Source of the DNA: Caldifarciminota bacterium
Lineage (GTDB): Bacteria; Hydrothermota; Tepidihabitantia; SM23-42
Assembly (NCBI GenBank): GCA_027026255.1
Contig: JALVOT010000009.1
Location: 27,833-91,832 of the forward strand
Length of the DNA stretch: 64,000 bases
Reading direction: 5' to 3'
Part shown: in pieces, positions 17,830 through 27,637 of the stretch
How the letters are laid out: every line of letters starts with the position of its first letter
Numbering within the stretch: the stretch's first letter is position 1
The notes under the pieces: generated by a model
Told to the model about the DNA's origin: nothing
Seen by the model: only the letters and a program-made list of their open reading frames with translations
Databases searched by the model: none
Made by a program: the position numbers and the translations under genes

Positions 17830-19056
17830 CTATCGGGATTTGTAGACCTCAAGACCCTTTTTTAACACCTCTAAGGCTTCAGCAAGTTGAGCTTTATTTA
17901 AGACATAGGCGATGCGCACTTCATCCGCACCTTTACCCGGGGTTGAGTAGAAGCCGTTCGCCGGTGCCAGCATAACCGTTTTGTTGTTGTAACTGAAATC
18001 GCTTAAGAGCCAGCGGCAAAAGTGGTCGGCGTCAGCAACCGGCAGCCGCAGGACGGTATAAAATGCACCTTCCGGCTTATGTCCATAAACACCAGGAATT
18101 TCTTTAATCTGCTCAAAGAGAAAATTTCTGCGTTCTTCATATTCCGCAATGATTGGTTTGATATATTCATCAATATGCTGGTATGCAGCTATTGCACCAA
18201 TCTGTTCCAGGGTTGGAGGACAGAGCCGTGCCTGACCGAATCTCAATAGGGCATTCATTATTTCCGGATTCCGTGAGACAAGACAGCCTACCCGGGCACC
18301 ACACGCTGAAAATCGTTTGGAAATAGAATCCATCAAGATGACCTGTTTTTCAATCTCCGGTAAAGAAAGGGCACTGATTTGAGATTTACCGTCATAGACA
18401 AATTCCCGATAGACCTCATCTGACAGGAGGAAGAGTTGATGCTGCTTGCAGAGTTTATAGATTATGAACATTTCCTCTTCAGTAAGCACCGTGCCGGTCG
18501 GGTTATTCGGTGTATTTATCAAAATTGCCTTTGTCCTCGGCGTAATCCGCTCTTCAATCTTCTGGGCCGAAGGCAGATGAAAACCGTGCTCAACATCTGT
18601 GGTTACCGGGACAAGTTTTACATTTGACATTACCGAAAATCCATTGTAATTTGTATAAAACGGTTCAAACACAAGAATTTCATCACCGGCATCACAGACC
18701 GCCATCATTGCGAATATAATCGCCTCACTACCACCGGTTGTAATCCAGACATTGTCCAGGTCTATATTAATACCCAGCTCACGATAATATTTAACCACCG
18801 CAAGCCTCAAGTCCAGAAGTCCGCCCGATGGTCCGTATCTGAGAACATCCTCTTTATAATCGGCAATCGCATCAAACAATTCTTTCGGCGTTTTGATATC
18901 AGGCTGTCCGATATTCAGGTGAAAAACCGTAATTCCCTTTTTCTTCGCCTCATCCGCAAGCGGGGCGAGTTTTCGAATTGGGGAATAGGGCATCTGCTCA
19001 GCCCGCTTTGACAAACTCCGCATTTTTGTTTTGCTAAATTGTTGTGCTGTTTCCAT
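17830..19056 (-). CDS. Pyridoxal-phosphate-dependent aminotransferase (class I/II)
   Basis: FHLNIGQPDIKTPKE...NTPNNPTGTVLTEEE...LLSDEVYREFVY...DSISKRFSACGARVGCL. Confidence 0.96.
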   Translation of the reverse strand: METAQQFSKTKMRSLSKRAEQMPYSPIRKLAPLADEAKKKGITVFHLNIGQPDIKTPKELFDAIADYKEDVLRYGPSGGLLDLRLAVVKYYRELGINIDLDNVWITTGGSEAIIFAMMAVCDAGDEILVFEPFYTNYNGFSVMSNVKLVPVTTDVEHGFHLPSAQKIEERITPRTKAILINTPNNPTGTVLTEEEMFIIYKLCKQHQLFLLSDEVYREFVYDGKSQISALSLPEIEKQVILMDSISKRFSACGARVGCLVSRNPEIMNALLRFGQARLCPPTLEQIGAIAAYQHIDEYIKPIIAEYEERRNFLFEQIKEIPGVYGHKPEGAFYTVLRLPVADADHFCRWLLSDFSYNNKTVMLAPANGFYSTPGKGADEVRIAYVLNKAQLAEALEVLKKGLEVYKSR

Positions 19057-19062
19057 AGTAAA

Positions 19063-19090
19063 ATTATATACATTTGAAAAAGAAAGTCAA
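19063..19090 (-). promoter_or_regulatory. Promoter for aminotransferase operon (predicted leaderless)
   Basis: TTGACT (19085-19090), N16, TATAAT (19063-19068), 6 nt, ATG. Confidence 0.75.
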
Positions 19091-19343
19091 CATAACCAGC
19101 ATCAGGGTCGGGTCTGGATGTTTATTGTAAGGCATCGTCAGGGATGGGCCGGGCAGATGGATAATCAGCCTCAGTTATTATACCAATAATCCGGTTATTG
19201 TCTGGTTTTTTGAGATTGCATCGCGGTGTCCGGGAATCTGATGATGGATGAGTTTTCTGAGTCGAGTCCTGGATAGGACCGCGGAATAAGGGTCAGGATT
19301 AATCCGATTATTGTCTGATTATAACAAAGTTTTATTGAAAAAA

Positions 19344-20645
19344 TTAACGGGATTGAATATTTTCCGCACCGGGTATTAATTCAAATTCGGCTATCGTATT
19401 CCGCTCTTTACCATTTAATTCATCCTTTGCCCTGAGCACTATTATATAGTGACCAGGCGGCAGGTCCATCGGGTGATACAGGGCGCCGAGATAGGCAACA
19501 TCACCCGGTTCAAACCAGTCATCAATCATTATATCCGCAATCTCCTTGCGCATCTTCTCTCTATTATAGACTTCATAGGTCGTTCTCAGATGATGCCGGC
19601 CGTCTTTGGTCTCTAAATTATAGACTTCAGCATATAGATAAAATGGTCGGTGCACGGGCAGGACCGGCTCTACCAGGGGAATCATCCTGCCGATCGGTTT
19701 ATCAAACTTTTTTCGGGTTGCAGAATGGTCAATAAGATAAGCCGGGATGAGGTCGCTTATCTCCTTGGCGTCATTTTGATAATTAATCAGGTTTACACTT
19801 AATTTCTTTTTCCCGATATAGTGATTTTTTAAATCAGTATATGATACCTCTATGTGATACCTTGCTGGCTTTAACCGGAGATTAACTTCATCGTAGAAAA
19901 TTGTGTTATTACCGTCAACCGGCTTGAGGATATCATTGTATTGCATTAAGATGCTGTCGTTTTCGTTTTTGACTATTATCCGCCGTCCGAATGAGAGACC
20001 GGTGGTGTCGGTGATTTCAAATTTCACATACAATTCCAGTCTTGTGAGATTTCTTTTCTGGCGGAATCGGCCGCAGGCGATTTTAAAGTCCAATCTTCCT
20101 TCGGACTTAATATCCACCAAGGTGTCGGAAAATATCTTTTTCAGATAGGGAATTTTTACGGTATCACCGAATGATGAAGTTGAGATTAATTTGTATGCCC
20201 GGCCTATTCTGACAAAATCGAATATCAGGCCTTCGGTTTTATATGTCCAGACCTCAGCGGGTTTTACAAAGATATTGGTTTTTGCTCCAAACATTTTCCG
20301 GGGGGTTATCCGCTCCTGTTTCGTAGGCCTGCCGTATTTTACATAGGTCGGTAATCGGTCATCACTCAATGGGGCATAACGGCCAAATTTTTTGAAGGCA
20401 TATTCTATGCGTTGTTCAAACTCTATTTTTTCCCGGGGGTCTTTATCCTTCCATAATTTTTCATAGAATCGCCTGCGTTCATAGGGGGATGAGAGTTCAA
20501 TATAGTGGTGTGCGCTTACACTGTCGACAGCCCTCAGTCCTAAATATATCTTACGCTCTTTTTTTAAGAGGTGGTAATAGCGCGGGGCTATCAGATTTGT
20601 CGTGCAGGATAGCAGCAGCAGGTAGAAAATGGTTATCTTTTTCAT
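19344..20645 (-). CDS. GWxTD-like domain protein
   Basis: KLWKDKDPREKIEFEQRIEYAFKKFGRYAPLSDDRLPTYVKYGRPTKQERI resembles the GWxTD family with a degenerate motif. Confidence 0.7.
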   Translation of the reverse strand: MKKITIFYLLLLSCTTNLIAPRYYHLLKKERKIYLGLRAVDSVSAHHYIELSSPYERRRFYEKLWKDKDPREKIEFEQRIEYAFKKFGRYAPLSDDRLPTYVKYGRPTKQERITPRKMFGAKTNIFVKPAEVWTYKTEGLIFDFVRIGRAYKLISTSSFGDTVKIPYLKKIFSDTLVDIKSEGRLDFKIACGRFRQKRNLTRLELYVKFEITDTTGLSFGRRIIVKNENDSILMQYNDILKPVDGNNTIFYDEVNLRLKPARYHIEVSYTDLKNHYIGKKKLSVNLINYQNDAKEISDLIPAYLIDHSATRKKFDKPIGRMIPLVEPVLPVHRPFYLYAEVYNLETKDGRHHLRTTYEVYNREKMRKEIADIMIDDWFEPGDVAYLGALYHPMDLPPGHYIIVLRAKDELNGKERNTIAEFELIPGAENIQSR

Positions 20646-20650
20646 AAGGT

Positions 20651-21955
20651 CTACTGCGTCAGACCCAATTTGATGATTTTACGGCTTCTTTTCTTTACGG
20701 CATTCCGCGTATCGATGATCAATCGGCTGTGTTTGATGATAAAGTCATAATCATATTTTGTGTGGTCAGTCAGAATCACAACCGCATCAACTTTTTTCAA
20801 CAACCCTGGTGTCAGGGCAACGGATTTTATAATTTTATTGTTGAGGTTTATCCGGGGGACATAGGGGTCGTTGTATTGAACCTTCTTCACCCTGGTTGCG
20901 ATGAGTTCGAATACTTTAAGGGCCGGTGAGTGCCTCAGGTCTGCAATATCCTTTTTGAATGCCATACCCAGGAGCAGGATATTCGCCCGACCTGAACACT
21001 GGCCGCTCCTTCCTAAGGCGTCAATGATTTTATTGACGACAAAATAGGGCATCTCTTCGTTGATACGGGCGGAAAGTTCAATGAATGCGGTATGGAAATC
21101 ATATTCCCTTGCCTTCCAGGAGAGATAATATGGGTCGATAGGGATGCAGTGTCCGCCCACCCCTGGTCCCGGATAGAAGGGCATAAATCCAAAGGGTTTG
21201 GTCTTCGCCGCATTGATTACTTCCCAGATATCGATGTTCCCCATTCTTTCGCACAGCTGGGCGAATTCATTGACCAGGGCAATATTTACATTCCGGAATG
21301 TGTTTTCAAGAAGTTTGGTCATCTCGGCTGTTCTCGGTGATGATACGGGGAAGACGGTGTTTATGAACTGGCGGTAAAATAGGACTGCTGTTTTGGTGCA
21401 ATTTTTTGTTACACCACCAACCACTGTCGGGGTATTGGCAACACCGAATTTTTTATTGCCGGGGTCGATCCGCTCCGGACAGAAGGCGAGGAAGAAATCC
21501 TTACCGATTTTAAGACCGGATTCTTTAAGGATTGGTAAAACAACTTTTTCTGTAGTCTCGGGATAGGTGGTGCTCTTTAGAATTATTAGCTGCTCTTTTC
21601 TCATATACTTACTTATTCCTTGTGAACATCTTACAACTGCACTGAGGTCCGGTTCTTTATTGACATTGATGGGTGTAGGGACGCAGATTATAATAATATC
21701 ACATAATTTTAACCGGGCATAGTCTGAGGTTGCAGTTATTCGTTTTTCAGAGATGAAAAATTTCAGGTCTTGAGGGTCAACATCGCTGATGAAAGAAATA
21801 CCTTTGTTTATCTGATTCACCCTGTTCTGATCAAGGTCGACACCGATAACCTTGAATCCTGCCCGGGCGATCTCCAGGGCAAGGGGCAGTCCTACATAAC
21901 CAAGTCCGATAACAGCAACTTTTGCCTTTTTTTTATTAATCAATTCTTTAAGCAT
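20651..21955 (-). CDS. Nucleotide sugar dehydrogenase (UDP-GlcNAc/ManNAc 6-dehydrogenase type)
   Basis: VAVIGLGYVGLPLALEIARAGFKVIGVD...FCPERIDPG...PGPGVGGHCIPIDPYYLSWKA. Confidence 0.95.
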   Translation of the reverse strand: MLKELINKKKAKVAVIGLGYVGLPLALEIARAGFKVIGVDLDQNRVNQINKGISFISDVDPQDLKFFISEKRITATSDYARLKLCDIIIICVPTPINVNKEPDLSAVVRCSQGISKYMRKEQLIILKSTTYPETTEKVVLPILKESGLKIGKDFFLAFCPERIDPGNKKFGVANTPTVVGGVTKNCTKTAVLFYRQFINTVFPVSSPRTAEMTKLLENTFRNVNIALVNEFAQLCERMGNIDIWEVINAAKTKPFGFMPFYPGPGVGGHCIPIDPYYLSWKAREYDFHTAFIELSARINEEMPYFVVNKIIDALGRSGQCSGRANILLLGMAFKKDIADLRHSPALKVFELIATRVKKVQYNDPYVPRINLNNKIIKSVALTPGLLKKVDAVVILTDHTKYDYDFIIKHSRLIIDTRNAVKKRSRKIIKLGLTQ

Positions 21956-22012
21956 TATGCACTCCTTTTTATATTCTTGGTATTGTAACGCAAAAAAATA
22001 AAAGAAACCGTC

Positions 22013-23275
22013 TTATAGATTCCGTAGATACCACTGAAGATTAAATATGTCATCCAGTTCATCTTCACTAATATAGGATTGGAGTTTTTTGTTTCTTTTA
22101 ATAATTTCTTTTAAATCGGTCTTCTGATTTAATGCCTGAAACGACGCCTTTTGAATAATTGTATATGCTTCAGCCCGGTCCATACCATTCGCAATTAATA
22201 GATTCATCAGTGCCTGGGATGCAAAGGTGCCGCAGGTCTTTTTGATATTCTCCTGCATTCGGTCTTTATGCACATTCAACCCTTTCAATACCCAGAGCAT
22301 CTTTTTTGTAATATAATGAATCAGATGGAAGCTATCCGGGATGATTATGCGTTCCACCGAAGAGTTTGTGATATCCCTTTCATGCCACAGGTTGATATTC
22401 TCATAGGCAGGTATAAGCATACCCCTTAATACCCTGGTAAGGCCGCATATCCGTTCACAGATAATCGGATTTTTCTTATGGGGCATTGCTGAAGAACCTT
22501 TTTGTCCCCGGGTAAACGGTTCAGAAAGTTCCCTGACCTCGGACCTGCAGAGGTTTCGGATTTCTGTGGCAATCCTTTCAATGCCGCAGGCATAGAGGAC
22601 TAAATTCGCCGCAAGATAGGCAAATCTGTCCCGGGGAAGCACCTGGGTGGAGACCGGTTCTGGTTTTAAACCGAGTTTCTTCATTACCTTTTTCTCAATC
22701 CTTTTTGGCAGCATTGCATAAGTACCTACGGCTCCGGATAGTTTTCCATAACGGACCTCCTCAGATGCCCGAAGGAGTCTATCATAATTTCTTTTGGCCT
22801 CTTCATACCATGACCGCACCTTATATCCGAATGTAATCGGCTGGGCAAACATTCCGTGGGTTCTGCCGATCTGGAAGGTTTTTTGATGTTTTTCAGAAAG
22901 TTTTTTCAATGTTTTGAGAACCATCTTTATATCGGGAAGTATTATCTTCATCGCCTCCTGGATTGTTAATGAGAACGCCGTGTCCACAAGGTCATATGAG
23001 GTGAGTCCAAAATGAAGCCATTTACCCGGTTTGCCAATCTTTTCACGCACCGCAGTTAGAAAGGCGATTACATCGTGGTTTGTTGTTTTTTCAATCTCCG
23101 CAACCCTTTCCGGATTGACTATAATTCCTTTCAGTTTTTTACTCAGACCCCGGGGTATTATTCCTTCTTTTTCTTCTATTTCAGCAACAACGGTTTCGAC
23201 AAAGAGCCATTTTTGAAACCGGTATTCTTCATTGAAGATTTTTTTTAAGGGGCTGGTTTGATATCGTTCAATCAT
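22013..23275 (-). CDS. purB: Adenylosuccinate lyase
   Basis: HFGLTSYDLVDTAFSL...QIGRTHGMFAQPITFG...GQKGSSAMPHKKNPIICERICGL. Confidence 0.96.
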   Translation of the reverse strand: MIERYQTSPLKKIFNEEYRFQKWLFVETVVAEIEEKEGIIPRGLSKKLKGIIVNPERVAEIEKTTNHDVIAFLTAVREKIGKPGKWLHFGLTSYDLVDTAFSLTIQEAMKIILPDIKMVLKTLKKLSEKHQKTFQIGRTHGMFAQPITFGYKVRSWYEEAKRNYDRLLRASEEVRYGKLSGAVGTYAMLPKRIEKKVMKKLGLKPEPVSTQVLPRDRFAYLAANLVLYACGIERIATEIRNLCRSEVRELSEPFTRGQKGSSAMPHKKNPIICERICGLTRVLRGMLIPAYENINLWHERDITNSSVERIIIPDSFHLIHYITKKMLWVLKGLNVHKDRMQENIKKTCGTFASQALMNLLIANGMDRAEAYTIIQKASFQALNQKTDLKEIIKRNKKLQSYISEDELDDIFNLQWYLRNL

Positions 23276-23284
23276 TTTGCTCCT

Positions 23285-24742
23285 TTAATAACCTGGATAG
23301 AGATGGATAATAAAACCACCACGATTAATAATAAAACTGAGCACCCTTGTCTTTTTTATCGCCCTTTTGAAATCCTCTTTATTTCTTATTCTTTTGTTAT
23401 CAACAAATAGTATGATATCCCCAGGCAGGATTCCGAATTTTTCGCCGATGCCGTTTTTTTCTACTTTTGTAACGACTACACCTTCGGAATATGTGAGATT
23501 ATATTTTCGAGCAATCTGCGTATTGATATCTTCTATGTAGATTCCCAAATCCGTAGGCAGACCCGGGGATTCTTTATATGCTGATACAATAATTTTTGTT
23601 TTGATTGTATCGTTATTCCTCAATAAGACAATCCTCAGGGTGTCATCGACAAAGATTGTTGAGGTCGCCTCGCGCCAGTTGGCAACATTGTTAATATTAC
23701 TATCGTCCACCTTTATTATACGATCACCCTCTTTTATCCCGGCATTTTCCGCGGGACTTTCCGGGTCGACATTACTCACCAGAACACCCCGGGTGCTTAT
23801 ACCCATTGCCCGGGCAATTGCCGGTGTGATGTCCTGGGTCCAGATACCGATCCAGGGGATCCTTATAGTTTGATATTTTTTTGCTTCGGCGATGAATTTT
23901 TTTACAACATTAATGGGTCGGGCAAAACCGATTCCTTCTGAACCGCCACCGGAAGTGAGGATAAAGGTATTTATCCCTATTACCTGACCCAGGATATTGA
24001 CCAGGGGACCGCCTGAATTACCGGGATTTATTGCAGCATCAGTCTGTATCATATTTTTATAGATGCGTTCTGTATTTGTCGATTTTATTGAACGGTTGAG
24101 TGCGGAAACCACGCCTACCGTAACCGTTGGTCTTGTGTCTTCCAAGAGAAAACCGAATGGATTACCCAGGGCGATTACCCATTCACCGATCATTAAATCG
24201 TCAGAATTACCCAGTGCCGCATAGGGGAGATCTTTACCGTTTATTTTAATTAAGGCGAGGTCATGGATTCTATCCGCAGCAACAATCCTGCCTTTGAATT
24301 CCCTGGTGTCGGGAAGTGTAATATGAATATCCTGGGCATTGGTAATGACATGCTCGTTGGTAAGGATATAGCCGTCCGGGGAGATAATAACGCCGGTGCC
24401 GAGATTCTTTATCTTTTTTTTATAATAGTATTCAGGGAAAAAATCGCGGAAGAAATCTCGAAAAAAGTCATCACTGAAGGGGGAAAGAAACGGCGCGGTG
24501 GAAACGGTGGTTGTCTGGATAACGGTAATGGAAACCACTGCAGGGGAGACCTTATGGGCGGCGCGAACGATTGCATTCGCCCTCTGGTTTGAAACCTCAT
24601 CATTCAATTTTTTCAGAGTAATCTTGTTGTTGTCCTGTAACGGCTGGGAATGGACTCGATTATAAAATTGCAAACTTAAGAAGGCGATTGCTGCACCGAC
24701 TATAATAAATATTAAATGTCTTTTACTCATCGTTTTTCCCAA
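23285..24742 (-). CDS. HtrA/DegP-family serine protease with two PDZ domains
   Basis: GTGVIISPDGYILTNEHV...HDLALIKI...QTDAAINPGNSGGPLVN. Confidence 0.97.
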   Translation of the reverse strand: MGKTMSKRHLIFIIVGAAIAFLSLQFYNRVHSQPLQDNNKITLKKLNDEVSNQRANAIVRAAHKVSPAVVSITVIQTTTVSTAPFLSPFSDDFFRDFFRDFFPEYYYKKKIKNLGTGVIISPDGYILTNEHVITNAQDIHITLPDTREFKGRIVAADRIHDLALIKINGKDLPYAALGNSDDLMIGEWVIALGNPFGFLLEDTRPTVTVGVVSALNRSIKSTNTERIYKNMIQTDAAINPGNSGGPLVNILGQVIGINTFILTSGGGSEGIGFARPINVVKKFIAEAKKYQTIRIPWIGIWTQDITPAIARAMGISTRGVLVSNVDPESPAENAGIKEGDRIIKVDDSNINNVANWREATSTIFVDDTLRIVLLRNNDTIKTKIIVSAYKESPGLPTDLGIYIEDINTQIARKYNLTYSEGVVVTKVEKNGIGEKFGILPGDIILFVDNKRIRNKEDFKRAIKKTRVLSFIINRGGFIIHLYPGY

Positions 24743-25365
24743 TCATTTAGAAATCTTTCGATGCCGATGTCGGTGAGCGGATGTTTAATCATTGAGGAGA
24801 AGACACGATAGGGCATTGTCACAATATGGGCACCGAGGATTGCTGCCTGCCTGACATGTTCGGGATGGCGCACCGATGCAAAGATTAACCGGCTCGGAAA
24901 GTTATAGTTATTCAGAATATCAAGGATATCCTTTATTACTTCAATCCCGGGGTTTGCAATATCATCAAGACGTCCAACAAATGGGCTGATATATGAAGCG
25001 CCGGCCTTTGCCGCCAGGATCGCCTGATTCGCAGAGAATATCAGTGTCATATTTACACGAATTTTCTCTTGAGAAAGGATGTTTGTCGCCTTAAGACCAT
25101 CAATCGTGCAGGGGATTTTGATTACAATATGTTCGCTTATTTTACTTAAATCTTTTGCTTCTTTAACCATATCAGCACTGTTCGGACTTAAGACTTCAGC
25201 ACTGACCGGTCCTTTTACAATATCACAAATTTCTTTTAGAATTTCACGATAATCTCCTTTTTCCCGGGACATCAGACTGGGGTTGGTGGTTACTCCATCG
25301 AGCACTCCCCATTGTGCAATTTCTTTGATTTCACCGATATTTGCCGTATCAAGATATAATTTCAT
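24727..25365 (-). CDS. Transaldolase (FSA/TalC type)
   Basis: MKLYLDTANIGEIKE...GVTTNPSLMSRE...VKIPCTIDGLKA...NMTLIFSANQAILAAKAGASYISPFVGRLDD. Confidence 0.97.
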   Translation of the reverse strand: MKLYLDTANIGEIKEIAQWGVLDGVTTNPSLMSREKGDYREILKEICDIVKGPVSAEVLSPNSADMVKEAKDLSKISEHIVIKIPCTIDGLKATNILSQEKIRVNMTLIFSANQAILAAKAGASYISPFVGRLDDIANPGIEVIKDILDILNNYNFPSRLIFASVRHPEHVRQAAILGAHIVTMPYRVFSSMIKHPLTDIGIERFLNDWEKR

Positions 25366-25383
25366 AAAAGACCCCCTTTGGTT

Positions 25384-26097
25384 TTAATAATTCACCTTCA
25401 TCAGAAACAGCCCCTGAGGCGGTGCAAAATAGAGGTTTTTTAAATTGTCGATTTGCCCGGCATTCTCTATCTGAAATCTTCCGCGGCCCACATCAACAAG
25501 AAATCCAACCATTCCGCGCACCATCTTCCTCAAGAATCTATTACCCTCAAATTCTATTATAATCTCTTCTGTCCTTTCTGTCAAGCTAATCTTCATTATT
25601 TCGCATACCGTGTTTTTTTGACCATCGGATACAGAAAATTTTTTGTAGTCATTCTTGCCGAGCAGAAATTTTGCCGCACTTTTCATATTTTCGATATTCA
25701 ACCTATAATTGATATACCAGCTGTATCTGATCTTAAATGGTGATGGAATAGAGGTTATTCGATATTGATAAATCTTTGACCGGGCAGAATATCGGCTGTG
25801 AAATTGGTCTTTGACAATATCTATATGTTTGATATAGATATCATCGGGTGTGAGGGAATTGAGCGCCCGGCAAAGTTTTGTCGGAGCCCAGGGGAGCTGT
25901 ATCTTGAAATTCGCCACCTGTCCCAGGGCGTGTACCCCCTGATCAGTTCTTCCTGCACCGATCAATTTTATTTCTTCATTGGTAATATTTTTAAGCGCCT
26001 TTTCAATTTCACCCTGGACGGTTCTTAAATCGGGCTGGATTTGCCAGCCGTAAAAATCGCTGCCGTCATATTCGATGAGCAACCTGATGTTTTGCAT
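25384..26097 (-). CDS. truA: tRNA pseudouridine(38-40) synthase
   Basis: IEYDGSDFYGWQIQPDLRTVQGEIEKAL...GAGRTDQGVHALGQVANF...FLRKMVRGMVGFLVDVGRG. Confidence 0.97.
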   Translation of the reverse strand: MQNIRLLIEYDGSDFYGWQIQPDLRTVQGEIEKALKNITNEEIKLIGAGRTDQGVHALGQVANFKIQLPWAPTKLCRALNSLTPDDIYIKHIDIVKDQFHSRYSARSKIYQYRITSIPSPFKIRYSWYINYRLNIENMKSAAKFLLGKNDYKKFSVSDGQKNTVCEIMKISLTERTEEIIIEFEGNRFLRKMVRGMVGFLVDVGRGRFQIENAGQIDNLKNLYFAPPQGLFLMKVNY

Positions 26098-26104
26098 TGT
26101 AATA

Positions 26105-27583
26105 TTATGTCGCTTTTGCTGATAGAGGAAGGGTGATTATAAATTTACTTCCCTTCCCCGGTTTACTTTCCACCGTGATTTTTCCACCATGGGCTTCAAT
26201 AATATTCCGTGCAATCGCAAGGCCGAGACCGGTGCCGCCCTTTTTTGTTGTGTAGAATGGTGAGAAAATTTTTTTAAGTTCTTTGGGATTAATGCCGGGA
26301 CCATAATCTTGAACCTCAATAACCGCCTGATTGTCTTTAATATATGATTTGATTTCAATTGTTTGGCCGTCCTTGCTGACTTCACAGGCGTTATCCAGCA
26401 GATTGACGATCGCTGATTTTAGTTTATTGAGGTCTACATAACAGTAAAAATCTCCATCCTTGCGCTTAATCGTAATGTTCTTTTTTTTGTTTTGATGCTG
26501 CATCATTGAGATTACCGCTTCATTTATAATTTCTACAATGTGGTGGCGATTTCTTTTTGTCGGTGTGAACTGGGCAAAGTTTAAAAAATCGGTTACAATC
26601 TCATTGAGTCGAATCGTTTCATTAAGTGCCATAGCAATAAACGATGTCACCTTACCGCGGCGCATCGATTCATTTATCACCTCAAGGGCGCCCCGTATTG
26701 AGGCAAGGGGATTTCTGATTTCATGGGCAAGTGAACCACCCAGTTCAGCAAGAAGACGGGTCTGTTCGGCAATCCGTGATTTTTCTTCCAGCATTCTCAG
26801 CTCAGTAAGGTCCTGAAGCACACCAAGCCCTGCCCGGGAGTTGTATATCCGGGCACAGGAAAGGACATAGTAGCGTTTTGAAACCTTCAATTCAATCGAG
26901 GACCGGGCATCAGGTGTTCCTAAAAACTTCGCCAGATGAAGATGCACCATAGTGCGTAATTTTCCTTCGGGAATATTTGTGTAGATGATATCGCCGTTGC
27001 GATTTATCGTGATGATGCCCGAAGGGATATTTTTTATTATTTCTTCAGTGGTCAAGCGCAGCTGCCTCGCCTCTTCGGTGCCTTTTTGATATCTTGTCGA
27101 CAGTGCCCCGCTTAAGATTGATGTGAACATAAAGAGCAGGGCGAATATATAGAACCGATACATAACCATCTGTATAGCGGTGCCTGCGCCCTTTGTTTCA
27201 CACATAATCAGGACAAAATAGATAACCACCGAACTCAAGCCGATTATGTATGCCCCGGTTCGGAATAGATACATTGAGGCAAGTATTATGACGAGTATGA
27301 ATAACAGAGAAAACATACTTTCAACACCGCCGGTATAATGGATCATTGCGGCTATAAGAGCGAGGTCAGACAAAAAGAGGATGTAGAGCGTGAATGATTC
27401 TGATAACCATTTCTGAAGAAAGAGAAGGATGATTGCGATTGCGGATGATACAAGGATTATAAACCAGAATGGTAACGGGATATTATGGAATACCGGGTAC
27501 GAACTGAGGAGGATAAAACTGACAACCAAAGGATGCAGGATGATGAGTTCAGTAAGTTTACTGAACCGATCTGGACAGACCAT
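26105..27583 (-). CDS. Membrane sensor histidine kinase (PilS/AtoS-like)
   Basis: N-terminal TM helices; LGGSLAHEIRNPLASIRGALEV; DNACEVSKDG; GPGINPKELKKIFSPFYTTKKGGTGLGLAIA. Confidence 0.94.
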   Translation of the reverse strand: MVCPDRFSKLTELIILHPLVVSFILLSSYPVFHNIPLPFWFIILVSSAIAIILLFLQKWLSESFTLYILFLSDLALIAAMIHYTGGVESMFSLLFILVIILASMYLFRTGAYIIGLSSVVIYFVLIMCETKGAGTAIQMVMYRFYIFALLFMFTSILSGALSTRYQKGTEEARQLRLTTEEIIKNIPSGIITINRNGDIIYTNIPEGKLRTMVHLHLAKFLGTPDARSSIELKVSKRYYVLSCARIYNSRAGLGVLQDLTELRMLEEKSRIAEQTRLLAELGGSLAHEIRNPLASIRGALEVINESMRRGKVTSFIAMALNETIRLNEIVTDFLNFAQFTPTKRNRHHIVEIINEAVISMMQHQNKKKNITIKRKDGDFYCYVDLNKLKSAIVNLLDNACEVSKDGQTIEIKSYIKDNQAVIEVQDYGPGINPKELKKIFSPFYTTKKGGTGLGLAIARNIIEAHGGKITVESKPGKGSKFIITLPLSAKAT

Positions 27584-27637
27584 TAATCTTTTATCATCCT
27601 GCTCCTCATATTTTTTTGATTGCCTGAAGCCTATAGA

